This document shows, one piece after another, positions 6,213 through 14,731 of a stretch of DNA of 14,731 nucleotides. Under the pieces are notes generated by a model, which was not told the DNA's origin, ran no database searches, and saw only the letters and a program-made list of their open reading frames with translations. The position numbers were made by a program, and so were the translations under genes. Each line of letters starts with the position of its first letter. Positions within the stretch are counted from its first letter, which is position 1. Source of the stretch: Bacteroidota bacterium (GTDB lineage Bacteria > Bacteroidota > Bacteroidia > Cytophagales > Cyclobacteriaceae); assembly GCA_024643595.1 (NCBI GenBank), contig JAHEMS010000031.1, positions 1 to 14,731 on the forward strand, read 5' to 3'.

Positions 6213-8612
6213 ATGAACAGAACCATTCGCAAAGTAGCAGTATTAGGATCAGGCATCATGGGTTCACGCATTGCTTGCCACTTCGCCAACATTGGGGTAG
6301 AAGTGCTCCTGCTTGACATTGCACCCAGAGAATTGAGCGAAGATGAAAAGAAAAAAGGGCTGACGCTTGATCATCCGGCAGTAAAAAACCGAATTGTAAA
6401 TAATGCTTTTGAAGCTACGCTGAAAGCCAATCCGGCATCGTTGTTTAGCAAGAAATTTGCCTCGCGCATTACACTTGGCAATTTTACGGATGACATGTCC
6501 AAGATTAATAACTGCGATTGGACTATTGAAGTGGTGGTAGAGAACCTTGATATCAAAAGGAAGGTGTATGAGGAAGTAGAGAAATACAGAACGCCCGGAA
6601 CGCTGGTTACGTCCAACACATCGGGTATTCCTATTCACCTGATGGCCGATGACCGAAGCGAAGATTTTCAAAGGAATTTTGCAGGAACACACTTCTTCAA
6701 CCCGCCTCGCTATCTAAAACTTTTAGAGATCATTCCTACGGCTAAGACAGATCAAGAGGTCACAAAATTCCTGATGAACTATGGGGATCTGTATTTAGGA
6801 AAGACAACGGTATTATGTAAAGATACGCCCGCCTTCATCGGGAATCGGGTTGGTGTTTGGGGCTTGCTCAAGGTAATTGACTCCATGGCGAAGTTTGACC
6901 TGAATGTTGATGAGATAGATAAACTAACCGGGCCCGTTATCGGGCGCCCGAAGTCTGCAACATTCAGAACTTCGGATGTGGTGGGGCTTGATACGCTGGT
7001 GAAAGTTGCCAACAACTTATACGAAGGTTTGGTTGACGATGAAGCTCGGGAAATGTTTAAGCTTCCAGATGCTGTTAGCAAACTGGAACAGAATAAATGG
7101 CTTGGGGATAAAACCGGCCAGGGATTTTATAAGAAAACTAAAAATGCCAAGGGTGAAACAGAGATCCTTACGCTTGACCTGAAAACCTTTGAATATAAGC
7201 CTAAGGCAAAAGCAAAATTTGCTACCCTTGAAACGACCAAGACGATTGACAATCTTAAAGATCGTTTCAAAGTGCTATTGAACGGCAAAGACAAAGCCGG
7301 TGAATTTTATCGCGATTGTTTCTTCGGATTGTTTCAGTACGTGACTAATCGCATACCCGAAATCAGCGATGAACTTTTTAGAATCGATGACGCGGTGTGC
7401 GGAGGATTCGGCTGGGACCTTGGTGCGTTTGAAACATGGGATGCCGTAGGCATTGAAAAAACAATCCCTTTGATGGAAGCGGCTGGATACAAACCGAACC
7501 AATGGGTGTATGACATGCTTGCCGCAGGAAATAAATCGTTCTATAAAGTGGAGAGTGGCCAGAAAAAATATTACGACATCCCCAGCAAATCATATCAATC
7601 AATTCCAGGCCGAGAGAGCTTCATCATTCTGGAAAGCAAGAGCGAAAATATAATCTGGAAAAACGCTGACTCAAAAATCACTGACCTGGGTGATGGGGTA
7701 ATTAATTTTGCCTGGCACTCAAAGAGCTATACGTTGGGGAGTGCTGTCATGGAAGGCATGAACAAGGCTGTTGATATGGCCGAGAAGGATTACAGGGGTT
7801 TGGTAGTTGGACATCAAGGCCCTGATTTTTCGCTTGGAGCCAATCTCGGATTGGTATTCATGTATGCCATCGAACAAGATTATGATGAGATAGATTTTAT
7901 GATCAAAGCATTTCAGCATTCCGTGATGCGGTTGCGATACTCTTCAATTCCGGTAGTGGTTTGCCCACAAGGACGCACACTTGGTGGTGGTTGTGAAATG
8001 ACTTTGCATGCCGATATAGCGCAGGCGGCAGCTGAAACATATATTGGTCTTGTTGAAGTAGGGGTAGGTCTGATCCCAGGTGGCGGTGGCACTAAAGAAT
8101 TTACCAAACGGGTGAGCGATGCAATAGAAGAAGGTGATGTTGAATTAAATGCTTTGCAAAATGCATTCATGACCATCGCCACTGCAAAAGTGGCAACATC
8201 TGCAGAGGAAGCACGTGAATTGGGCATTCTTAAAAAGGTAGATCGTGTTTCTATGAACCGTGACCGCCAGTTAGCTGATGCAAAAAAGGCGGTGTTGGAT
8301 TTAGCCAATGCGGGCTATACCATGCCACAACAAGCCCGAAATATTAAAGTAGAAGGACGCTCAGGTCAGGCGTTGTTCCTGGCAGGATTGCAAGGCATGA
8401 TGATGGGGCGTTATATTTCTGAACACGATGCCAAGGTAGCCAAGTGGATCGCCAATATTATGTGTGGTGGAGACCTAAGTTACCCACAGGAAGTAAGTGA
8501 ACAATATTTATTAGACCTGGAACGCGAAGCTTTCTTGTCATTGACTGGTGAGAAGAAAACACTGGAGAGAATTCAGGCCATACTTACTGGTGGAAAGCCA
8601 CTTCGTAATTGA
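6213..8612 (+). CDS. fadN: 3-hydroxyacyl-CoA dehydrogenase/enoyl-CoA hydratase, FadN type
   Basis: A 799-residue bifunctional beta-oxidation enzyme. The N-terminal NAD-binding fold has G-S-G-I-M-G (12-17). The dehydrogenase catalytic pair is H160 and E172 in H-F-F-N-P-P-R-Y, with the usual 12-residue spacing. Helical hydroxyacyl-CoA dehydrogenase domains follow to about 430. The crotonase domain is at about 475-700, with G-G-G-C-E (E595) and V-E-V-G (E615), 20 residues apart like the two catalytic glutamates of rat enoyl-CoA hydratase. So both activities should be intact: hydration of enoyl-CoA, then oxidation of 3-hydroxyacyl-CoA with NAD+. The order dehydrogenase-then-hydratase is the reverse of E. 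coli FadB/FadJ and equals Bacillus FadN (about 789 residues). It is the first enzyme of the fadN-fadA-fadE cluster, 45 bp before fadA. Confidence 0.92.
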   Translation: MNRTIRKVAVLGSGIMGSRIACHFANIGVEVLLLDIAPRELSEDEKKKGLTLDHPAVKNRIVNNAFEATLKANPASLFSKKFASRITLGNFTDDMSKINNCDWTIEVVVENLDIKRKVYEEVEKYRTPGTLVTSNTSGIPIHLMADDRSEDFQRNFAGTHFFNPPRYLKLLEIIPTAKTDQEVTKFLMNYGDLYLGKTTVLCKDTPAFIGNRVGVWGLLKVIDSMAKFDLNVDEIDKLTGPVIGRPKSATFRTSDVVGLDTLVKVANNLYEGLVDDEAREMFKLPDAVSKLEQNKWLGDKTGQGFYKKTKNAKGETEILTLDLKTFEYKPKAKAKFATLETTKTIDNLKDRFKVLLNGKDKAGEFYRDCFFGLFQYVTNRIPEISDELFRIDDAVCGGFGWDLGAFETWDAVGIEKTIPLMEAAGYKPNQWVYDMLAAGNKSFYKVESGQKKYYDIPSKSYQSIPGRESFIILESKSENIIWKNADSKITDLGDGVINFAWHSKSYTLGSAVMEGMNKAVDMAEKDYRGLVVGHQGPDFSLGANLGLVFMYAIEQDYDEIDFMIKAFQHSVMRLRYSSIPVVVCPQGRTLGGGCEMTLHADIAQAAAETYIGLVEVGVGLIPGGGGTKEFTKRVSDAIEEGDVELNALQNAFMTIATAKVATSAEEARELGILKKVDRVSMNRDRQLADAKKAVLDLANAGYTMPQQARNIKVEGRSGQALFLAGLQGMMMGRYISEHDAKVAKWIANIMCGGDLSYPQEVSEQYLLDLEREAFLSLTGEKKTLERIQAILTGGKPLRN

Positions 8613-8657
8613 CAGATGTCAACTTAATCTAAAACAAGAATTTAAAACACAACAAAC

Positions 8658-9833
8658 ATGGACGCATACATAGTTGCTGGTTACAGAACCGGAGTTGGGA
8701 AAGCAAAAAAAGGCGGATTTCGTTTTACACGTCCCGATGACCTTGCCTCTGAAGTGATCAAACATTTGGTACAGTCAATTCCTGGATTGGAAAATAAAAT
8801 GGTAGATGACCTCATCGTAGGGAATGCTGTACCTGAAGCAGAACAAGGAATGCAAATGGGCCGAATGATTTCACTACTTGCCCTTGGCCTTGATACGCCG
8901 GGAATGATTGTGAATCGCTATTGCGGTTCTGGCATTGAAACCATTGCCATTGCCAGCCAACGAATTCAAGCCGGCATGGCGGATGTGATAATTGCCGGAG
9001 GTACCGAGTCAATGTCGCTGGTACCAGTGATGGGTTTTAAGACAGCATTGAACTACACGATTGCAAAAGAGAACCCTACCTATTACACGAGCATGGGACT
9101 AACTGCGGAAGAGGTGTCGAAACAATTTAAGATTACACGCGAAGAGCAAGATCAGTTTTCGTACGAATCACACATGAAAGCAGCGGCAGCTTGGAAGGAA
9201 GGAAAATTTAAGGATGAGGTGGTGCCCATAACTGTGAAGGAAACCTATGTGGATGAAAATATGAAAAAGAAAACCCGCGAGTTTGTGGTAGCAACAGATG
9301 AGGGAATTCGTACAGACACCACCGTTGAGGGGCTTTCAAAATTGAAACCTGTATTTGCTATGGGAGGAACAGTAACAGCGGGTAACTCATCCCAAACTTC
9401 GGACGGGGCAGCCTTTGTAGCAGTAATGAGCGAACATATGGTGAAGCAATTGAATCTTAAACCCATCGCGCGAATGGTTAGCTATGCAACGGCTGGCGTG
9501 GATCCACGCATTATGGGCATTGGGCCAGTGGCGGCAATACCAAAAGCGTTAAAACTGGCCAACATGAGCCTTAATGATATCGACTTAATTGAATTGAATG
9601 AAGCATTTGCAGCACAATCGTTGGCCGTTGTAAAAGAACTTGGAATCGACCGCGCTAAGCTTAATGTAAATGGTGGTGCCATTGCTGTTGGTCACCCACT
9701 CGGCTCATCAGGAGCCCGTTTGTCGGTGCAACTTTTCAATGAACTTCGCAGACAAAAGAAAAAATATGGGATGGTAACGGCTTGTGTAGGAGGCGGTCAA
9801 GGCGTTGCAGGGATTTATGAATTATTGAATTAG
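8658..9833 (+). CDS. fadA: Acetyl-CoA C-acyltransferase (3-ketoacyl-CoA thiolase)
   Basis: A 391-residue thiolase, exactly the usual length. The acyl-accepting cysteine is C89 in N-R-Y-C-G-S-G. H346 lies in the G-H-P-L-G-S-S-G loop, and the second cysteine C376 in C-V-G-G-G-Q-G. N-E-A-F-A-A-Q, another thiolase signature, precedes the His loop. It cleaves 3-ketoacyl-CoA with CoA to acetyl-CoA and a chain shortened by two carbons. Placement between fadN and fadE argues for the degradative role over biosynthetic acetoacetyl-CoA formation, although the reaction is reversible. It is cytoplasmic and may associate with FadN. Confidence 0.93.
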   Translation: MDAYIVAGYRTGVGKAKKGGFRFTRPDDLASEVIKHLVQSIPGLENKMVDDLIVGNAVPEAEQGMQMGRMISLLALGLDTPGMIVNRYCGSGIETIAIASQRIQAGMADVIIAGGTESMSLVPVMGFKTALNYTIAKENPTYYTSMGLTAEEVSKQFKITREEQDQFSYESHMKAAAAWKEGKFKDEVVPITVKETYVDENMKKKTREFVVATDEGIRTDTTVEGLSKLKPVFAMGGTVTAGNSSQTSDGAAFVAVMSEHMVKQLNLKPIARMVSYATAGVDPRIMGIGPVAAIPKALKLANMSLNDIDLIELNEAFAAQSLAVVKELGIDRAKLNVNGGAIAVGHPLGSSGARLSVQLFNELRRQKKKYGMVTACVGGGQGVAGIYELLN

Positions 9834-9848
9834 TAAAGGGAAGAATCG

Positions 9849-9873
9849 GGAGTTATAAGACAATAATGACTCC
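9849..9873. repeat. Hairpin-forming inverted repeat between fadA and fadE
   Basis: GGAGTTAT (9849-9856) pairs with ATGACTCC (9866-9873) as an 8-bp stem with one G-T pair and a 9-nt loop. It lies 15 bp after the fadA stop in the largest gap of the operon (83 bp). No T run follows, so it is more likely a message-stability or processing hairpin than a terminator. Confidence 0.45.
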
Positions 9874-9916
9874 ATGTTCGCTCAAAACTATATACTTCGA
9901 TTAAAGATTTAACAAA

Positions 9917-11719
9917 ATGGAAAAATCAGTAGAAACTAAACAAGCAATCAAGGGAGGCGAGTTCCTCATTCGTGAAACGGAAGCAAACGAGATCTTTATA
10001 CCTGAGGAGTGGAGTGAAGAACAGAAGATGATTGCACAAACGTGCCGTGATTTTATCAAGCAGGAGATATTAACTCGCCTTGATGAAATTGATTCGATGA
10101 AAGATCCTAAGCTGATGCCATCCTTATTAGATAAGGCTGGTCAACTTGGCCTTTTAGGAACATCTGTTCCGGACAATCTGGGAGGATTTGGAATGTCGTT
10201 TAACACGACCATGTTAGTGGCAGAAGTTTTGGGAGCAAGCTATTCTTTTGCCGTGGCTTATGGCGCACATACAGGAATCGGTACCCTTCCGATTTTATAT
10301 TACGGTAATGAAGAACAAAGGAAAAAATATGTTCCCAAGCTTGCAACGGGTGAATGGAAAGCGTCCTATTGTTTGACGGAACCGGATTCAGGATCAGATG
10401 CAAACTCAGGAAAAACAAAAGCGACATTGACCGCCGATGGAAAACACTATATCATCAACGGTCAGAAGATGTGGATCACTAATGGTGGCTTTGCAGATCT
10501 GTTTATTGTGTTTGCGAAAATTGATAACGACAAAAATCTTACTGCCTTTATTGTGGAGAAAACTTTCGGTGGAATCACTATGAATGAGGAAGAGCGTAAG
10601 ATGGGGATCAAAGGATCTTCTACGCGCCAGATATTCTTCAATGACTGTAAAGTGCCGGTGGAGAATATGCTTTCTGAAAGAGAGAATGGTTTCAAGATTG
10701 CAGTGAACGTGTTGAACATCGGCCGCATTAAGTTAGGATCAGGCGCTGTAGGCGGTAGCAAGTCAACCATATCTACCACGGTGAACTATGCGAAAGAACG
10801 CAAACAATTTGGAACGTCTATTGCCAACTTTGGGGCCATCAAACACAAGATTGCGGAGATGACAACAAAGGTGTTTGCATCAGAATCTGCACACTATCGT
10901 GCTGGTCAAAATATTGATGATGCTTACGATGTATTGGTTGCCGGAGGGATGGAACCAGGCAAAGCGCGATTGAAATCTTTGGAAGAATATGCCATTGAAT
11001 GTGCGATATTGAAAGTTCATGGATCTGAGGTGTTGGATTATGTGGTGGATGAAGGCGTACAGATTTATGGGGGTATGGGATATTCGGCAGAAGGTCCGAT
11101 GGACCGTGCCTATCGTGATGCCCGCATCAATAGGATCTTTGAAGGAACCAATGAAATCAACCGCATGCTCACCATCGATATGTTGATGAAGCGCGCAATG
11201 AAAGGAACTCTTGACCTGATGAACCCAGCCATGGCTGTTCAAAAAGAATTAATGGCAATTCCAGATTTCGGAGCCAATGAGGATACCGCTGTGTTTGGCA
11301 AAGAAAAGAAAGCATTGCGCAATTTGAAAAAAGCCGGACTCATGGTTTCTGGTGCAGCCGTTCAGAAATTCATGATGAAACTTTCGGATGAACAAGAAGT
11401 GTTGATGAATCTGGCGGATATGCTTATTGAAGGTTATGTGGCAGAATCAACCATTCTTCGTGTTGAAAAGATGATTAGTCTACGCGGCGAAAAAGCCTGC
11501 GAAATTGAAAAGGAAATGGCAATCATCTATTTGCATCATGCCATGGAAAAGGCGGCGTCTGCAGCAAAGGAAGCAATTTATGCATTTGCCGATGGCGATG
11601 AGCTACGTTTGATGTTATTAGGATTGAAGCGATTCACGAAAATCGATCCATACAATTTGAAAGAAGCCAGAAGAAAAGTGGCGAATCATGTAATTGAAGC
11701 CGGTGAGTATCCTTTTTAA
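9917..11719 (+). CDS. fadE: Acyl-CoA dehydrogenase, long FadE/VLCAD-like form
   Basis: A 600-residue flavoprotein. Y-C-L-T-E-P-D-S-G-S-D is the flavin and substrate loop of the acyl-CoA dehydrogenases. R-K-Q-F-G (around 295) is the FAD-binding motif. The catalytic base is E409 in R-I-F-E-G-T-N-E-I, the same place as in VLCAD and MCAD. It is about 200 residues longer than the simple family; the extra C-terminal helical region after about 440 resembles VLCAD/ACAD9 and Bacillus FadE (about 594 residues). It introduces the trans-2 double bond in the first step of beta-oxidation and hands electrons to ETF, whose genes are not in this window. It is the last gene of the cluster and is followed by a terminator. 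The E at the catalytic place argues against an isovaleryl-CoA-type enzyme. Confidence 0.92.
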   Translation: MEKSVETKQAIKGGEFLIRETEANEIFIPEEWSEEQKMIAQTCRDFIKQEILTRLDEIDSMKDPKLMPSLLDKAGQLGLLGTSVPDNLGGFGMSFNTTMLVAEVLGASYSFAVAYGAHTGIGTLPILYYGNEEQRKKYVPKLATGEWKASYCLTEPDSGSDANSGKTKATLTADGKHYIINGQKMWITNGGFADLFIVFAKIDNDKNLTAFIVEKTFGGITMNEEERKMGIKGSSTRQIFFNDCKVPVENMLSERENGFKIAVNVLNIGRIKLGSGAVGGSKSTISTTVNYAKERKQFGTSIANFGAIKHKIAEMTTKVFASESAHYRAGQNIDDAYDVLVAGGMEPGKARLKSLEEYAIECAILKVHGSEVLDYVVDEGVQIYGGMGYSAEGPMDRAYRDARINRIFEGTNEINRMLTIDMLMKRAMKGTLDLMNPAMAVQKELMAIPDFGANEDTAVFGKEKKALRNLKKAGLMVSGAAVQKFMMKLSDEQEVLMNLADMLIEGYVAESTILRVEKMISLRGEKACEIEKEMAIIYLHHAMEKAASAAKEAIYAFADGDELRLMLLGLKRFTKIDPYNLKEARRKVANHVIEAGEYPF

Positions 11720-11745
11720 GATTTGATCAAATAAAATACCCTACA

Positions 11746-11773
11746 AAAAACCCGGGATAATGCCTGGGTTTTT
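11746..11773 (+). terminator. Intrinsic terminator after fadE
   Basis: AAAAACCCGGG pairs with CCTGGGTTTTT as an 11-bp stem with one G-T pair and a 6-nt loop ATAATG; the T run is at 11769-11773. It begins 26 bp after the fadE stop and closes the beta-oxidation operon. The A run on the 5' side would let it act partly in the other direction, but nothing is transcribed toward it. Confidence 0.88.
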
Positions 11774-11820
11774 ATATTCTTTCACCAACTACTGGTATTT
11801 AGGGTATATGAGATATCCAA

Positions 11821-11852
11821 TTTGCAGTGGCCAGCTTAGTATTTTAACTTGA
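11821..11852 (+). promoter_or_regulatory. Possible mqo promoter
   Basis: TTTG (11821-11824) is followed after 20 bp by TAACTTGA (11845-11852), a weak fit to the Bacteroidota pattern TTTG...TAnnTTTG. Placement between the fadE terminator and the mqo start is right, and it would give a leader of about ten bases. The -7 match is poor (T and G displaced), so this is tentative. Confidence 0.25.
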
Positions 11853-11870
11853 AGGCTTATTTGAATAAGA

Positions 11871-13385
11871 ATGAATAGCACTAAGAAGTCGACAAGGTCT
11901 ATTAAACCATTGGTTCCTGAAACCGATGTTGCATTAATTGGTGCTGGCATCATGAGCGCAACACTGGCTGTTATTTTAAAGGAACTTCATCCACAAATTA
12001 CCATTCAGATTTTTGAAAGGCTGGATGAGGCTGGTATGGAAAGTTCGGATGCCTGGAATAACGCGGGCACTGGCCATGCAGCCTTTTGCGAGTTAAATTA
12101 CACGCCCGAAAAATCAGATGGCTCGATAGACATTAGCAAGGCAATAAAAATCTGTGAGGCATTCGAAGTGTCAAAAGAGTTCTGGGCGTATTTAGTCGAG
12201 AAGGGATATATGAGCAGCGCAACCTCCTTCATTTCCAAAATACCGCATATGAGTTTTGTGTGGGGCGCAGAAAATGTATCCTATTTGAAAAAGCGATATG
12301 AATTACTGAGCGCTAATCCACTCTTTGGTGAGATGTCGTATTCGGAAGATCCTAAACAAATAGAAACTTGGGCACCGTTGATCATGAAGGATCGCAAATC
12401 AGGACAACCAGTTGCGGCTACTCGTATGGAAATGGGCACTGATGTCAATTTTGGTGAACTCACACGTTCAATTTTTAGAAAGCTGGAAAAGATGCCGGGT
12501 ATTACGCTGCATTATAATTCTGAAACACTGGACATTGATCCACATAAAAAAGGTGGGTGGAAAGTGATCGTGCAAAATTTGCTACATGAACAAACCGAAA
12601 ACTGCCGGGCACGCTTTGTGTTTTTAGGAGCAGGTGGGGCAACGCTCAACTTATTGAAGAAGGCGGAAATAGAAGAGCGTAAAGGGTATGGTGGGTTTCC
12701 AGTAAGTGGTTTATGGTTGAAATGTAACAATAAGAATCTCATCAATCAGCATGGTGCGAAAGTATATGGTAAGGCAAGTGTTGGAGCGCCCCCAATGTCA
12801 GTACCACATGTAGATACGCGCATGATTGACGGCAAGAAGGAGTTATTGTTTGGTCCGTTTGCTGGATTCTCCACCAAGTTTTTAAAAAGCGGTTCTCATT
12901 TCGATCTCGCAAAATCCATTAAGTTTGATAACATCAAGCCGATGATTTCAGCGGGACTAAGAAATGTGCCTTTGACCAAATATTTAATTGAGCAATTGAG
13001 ACTTACCCATGAAGACCGAGTGGAGGCGTTACGCGAATATGTTCCGTTTGCGAAACTGGAAGACTGGGAACTGAAAGATGCTGGTCAGCGCGTGCAGGTT
13101 ATAAAAAAGCACCTTGAGAAAGGCGGTGTGCTGGAATTCGGAACGGAAGCGGTAGTGGCTGCCGATGGAAGTGTGGCCGCATTATTAGGTGCGTCACCAG
13201 GGGCATCAACTGCTGCGGCGATCATGTTTGGAATTTTGCCTCGTTGCTTTAAGGCAGAAAGTCAATCATCAGCATGGCAAAGTAAAATGAGAGAGATGGT
13301 GCCCTCATTCGGGAAAGCACTTTCCCAAGATAAAGAAGCATTGATACAAACGCGTGAGCGAACCGCGAGGACCCTTGGACTGTAA
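11871..13385 (+). CDS. mqo: Malate:quinone oxidoreductase
   Basis: A 504-residue FAD enzyme of usual family length. The N-terminal nucleotide-binding fold has G-A-G-I-M-S-A (24-30). It is followed by the family-specific stretch S-S-D-A-W-N-N-A-G-T-G-H-A, and later by F-P-V-S-G-L-W, V-G-A-P-P-M-S-V-P-H-V-D and G-A-S-P-G-A-S-T-A-A near the C-terminus. It oxidises malate to oxaloacetate and reduces membrane quinone as a peripheral inner-membrane protein, replacing or complementing NAD-dependent malate dehydrogenase in the TCA cycle. It has its own transcription unit, with the fadE terminator upstream and a convergent gene 22 bp downstream. The link to the beta-oxidation operon is metabolic: acetyl-CoA needs oxaloacetate to enter the cycle. 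Confidence 0.95.
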   Translation: MNSTKKSTRSIKPLVPETDVALIGAGIMSATLAVILKELHPQITIQIFERLDEAGMESSDAWNNAGTGHAAFCELNYTPEKSDGSIDISKAIKICEAFEVSKEFWAYLVEKGYMSSATSFISKIPHMSFVWGAENVSYLKKRYELLSANPLFGEMSYSEDPKQIETWAPLIMKDRKSGQPVAATRMEMGTDVNFGELTRSIFRKLEKMPGITLHYNSETLDIDPHKKGGWKVIVQNLLHEQTENCRARFVFLGAGGATLNLLKKAEIEERKGYGGFPVSGLWLKCNNKNLINQHGAKVYGKASVGAPPMSVPHVDTRMIDGKKELLFGPFAGFSTKFLKSGSHFDLAKSIKFDNIKPMISAGLRNVPLTKYLIEQLRLTHEDRVEALREYVPFAKLEDWELKDAGQRVQVIKKHLEKGGVLEFGTEAVVAADGSVAALLGASPGASTAAAIMFGILPRCFKAESQSSAWQSKMREMVPSFGKALSQDKEALIQTRERTARTLGL

Positions 13386-13407
13386 TCAATTTTTTTCCTC
13401 TAGTGCG

Positions 13408-14731
13408 CTAATCCACATAGACTTGGTCTAATAAAAGTTTAAAGTCCTCTTCCAGCAATGGATCACTTGGATACTTGGCACCGGAGTCAAAAATTTGACC
13501 GTCTTTTGAAAGCAAAATAAAGCTTGGGGTTGTTTTGATCTTGAACTGCCTGACTGGCTCGGAAGATTCAACAATTCTGTAATTAATGATGCCATCGGAA
13601 AACAAATTGTATTTATTCAGAATTAGATTCCAACGGCTGTCATCATTTTCAATGGAAAGGAGTACAAACGTAATTTTGTTTCTGTACATCATGTTCAGTT
13701 GCTTTATCAATTCCAATTCCTTAAGGTAAGGCTGGAAATTGCTGTTCCAGAAACAGAGGTAAAGGATCCGTTTCCCTTTACTATCATCTTTAAGCCAATT
13801 GAATTTTTCTACTCCATTTTTTCCACCGTTGGAGGTACTCCACTCATATTGCTGGTAGCGGTAAAATTGTTTATTCAGCGAGTGGCCACCCCCTAAATCA
13901 CTAATAATTTTATCTTCAAGTGGAGTAGTTTTCAAAACGGTATGCGTATTCCAGAAAATAGAATCATATGGTATTTTCAGCAAATCTTCCTTTCCGGGTA
14001 TTTGTCCTGTAAATTTTTCATCCGCATCATGCTGTATATCAACCGACATCAATTCAATATGAAAGGAATGACTGTGGTTGTCCGGGAATTTATTTTCGCC
14101 TTCACGAATGAAATGATAGGGGTAATACTTGTTCTCGTACTTTCGGTAAAAAGAAGACGTCGCTATGGTATTCTGTCCATCATACTTTACATCTTCGGTT
14201 TTAACAAAAGCATAACTTTTGGTTGTTATAAATAGTAATCCGGTTGATGTAGGTGCAGGAATGTATCCGGTGGTCATCAGGATGCTATCCTTTTTATAGG
14301 AATAACTTATTTTATAGACCTCTTGACCATCATAGGTAGTAATGCCTTCAAACTTATAGATATAATTTTCAAAATCGGTTCTCAGATTACAGGCTTCTTC
14401 ATAAAAATTAAGATGCAGACTTTTTTCTGTGGCCTGATAAGCCGCAATATCAGCTTGCAAAATATTTCCAATAGAAATAGGTTCATGGCCCTGTGCCGCA
14501 ATGGTATTATCAAGACTACGTCTGAGTTGAGTTATTCTGATTTCCGTTTTATCACCAACCGATTTCCGAATAGCTCGATAACCATGATCTTTCCAGACAT
14601 CTAAGGAGGCCTCTACCAGGCGGCCATAGACAGAATCGTCCTTACAATAGTGGCGGTAAAAAAACTTCTGCATAAATGAATTGTTCTCATAATTTTTGGA
14701 AATGTTTGTAAAGGCTTTTCTTACAATGTTG
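13408..14731 (-). CDS. Protein with redox-inactive thioredoxin-like C-terminal domain (5' end outside window)
   Basis: The frame runs open through the right edge: 19 codons precede the ATG at 14673, so the true start is beyond 14731 and 440 codons are visible. The N-terminal visible part resembles the region that follows a CarboxypepD_reg-like domain in many Bacteroidota surface or periplasmic proteins (N-Y-E-N-N-S-F, then F-Y-R-H-Y, then R-L-V-E-A-S). The C-terminal 120 residues look like a TlpA/AhpC thioredoxin-like fold: Y-L-C-F-W-N-S, a helix K-E-L-E-L-I-K, and the cis-Pro loop T-T-P-S-F (P383 counting from the ATG at 14673) before L-L-S-K-D-G. The place of W-C-x-P-C is N-F-Q-P-Y (13726-13740), so both redox cysteines are gone. 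It is probably exported, with a binding or structural role. It is convergent with mqo, without an obvious terminator between. Confidence 0.7.
   Translation of the reverse strand, partial: NIVRKAFTNISKNYENNSFMQKFFYRHYCKDDSVYGRLVEASLDVWKDHGYRAIRKSVGDKTEIRITQLRRSLDNTIAAQGHEPISIGNILQADIAAYQATEKSLHLNFYEEACNLRTDFENYIYKFEGITTYDGQEVYKISYSYKKDSILMTTGYIPAPTSTGLLFITTKSYAFVKTEDVKYDGQNTIATSSFYRKYENKYYPYHFIREGENKFPDNHSHSFHIELMSVDIQHDADEKFTGQIPGKEDLLKIPYDSIFWNTHTVLKTTPLEDKIISDLGGGHSLNKQFYRYQQYEWSTSNGGKNGVEKFNWLKDDSKGKRILYLCFWNSNFQPYLKELELIKQLNMMYRNKITFVLLSIENDDSRWNLILNKYNLFSDGIINYRIVESSEPVRQFKIKTTPSFILLSKDGQIFDSGAKYPSDPLLEEDFKLLLDQVYVD

Noticed and set aside
6264..6692. 142-codon minus-strand open frame over the NAD-binding part of fadN
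   Set aside because: The opposite strand encodes conserved dehydrogenase motifs; this translation resembles no family.
7913..8308. 131-codon minus-strand open frame inside fadN
   Set aside because: It lies wholly antisense to the well-supported hydratase domain and its translation shows no recognisable domain; it is a codon shadow.
13386..13407. Bidirectional terminator between mqo and the convergent gene
   Set aside because: There is a T run at the start of the gap, but no stem precedes it, so no intrinsic terminator can be supported.

Overview
This window looks like a chromosomal segment of a Bacteroidota bacterium, probably of the Cytophagales type. Genes start behind A-rich leaders without Shine-Dalgarno sequences, and promoter-like TAnnTTcG boxes occur. 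The gene families fit that phylum: a GMEYP-type M1 peptidase, an FeS/NrfD/cytochrome c cluster, an FAD malate:quinone oxidoreductase, and a regulatory-domain protein fused to a thioredoxin-like fold. This taxonomic reading is inference; there is no rRNA or tRNA in the window. I see no mobile element, CRISPR array or phage gene.

Left part (1-2998): the end of a membrane electron-transfer operon. In order it encodes a DmsB/NrfC-type 4Fe-4S protein (5' end outside the window), a ten-helix NrfD-type quinone-interacting membrane protein, a secreted and C-terminally anchored protein with two apparent Ig-like repeats, and a small monohaem cytochrome c. The first three are packed within 5 bp of each other. 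They plausibly form a quinol:cytochrome c type module related to the polysulfide reductase/alternative complex III superfamily. The Ig-like subunit is the least familiar part and the best candidate for something undescribed.

Middle (2999-6142): a 336-bp intergenic stretch with several inverted repeats, then a secreted M1-family zinc metallopeptidase closed by a strong intrinsic terminator, then a MarR-family regulator with a perfect 12-bp palindrome just upstream of its likely promoter.

Right-middle (6213-11719): a fatty-acid beta-oxidation operon in the order fadN-fadA-fadE: hydroxyacyl-CoA dehydrogenase/enoyl-CoA hydratase fusion, thiolase, acyl-CoA dehydrogenase. The order and domain layout match the Bacillus subtilis fadNAE operon. 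It ends at an intrinsic terminator. Together the three enzymes carry out a full beta-oxidation cycle giving acetyl-CoA. The upstream MarR protein is its likely regulator.

Right end (11871-14731): mqo, malate:quinone oxidoreductase, which would pass electrons from the TCA cycle to quinone. Convergent to it is the 3' part of a protein whose C-terminal thioredoxin-like domain has lost both redox cysteines. Functionally the window is centred on catabolism of lipids and peptides and on feeding electrons into the quinone pool and periplasmic cytochrome c.
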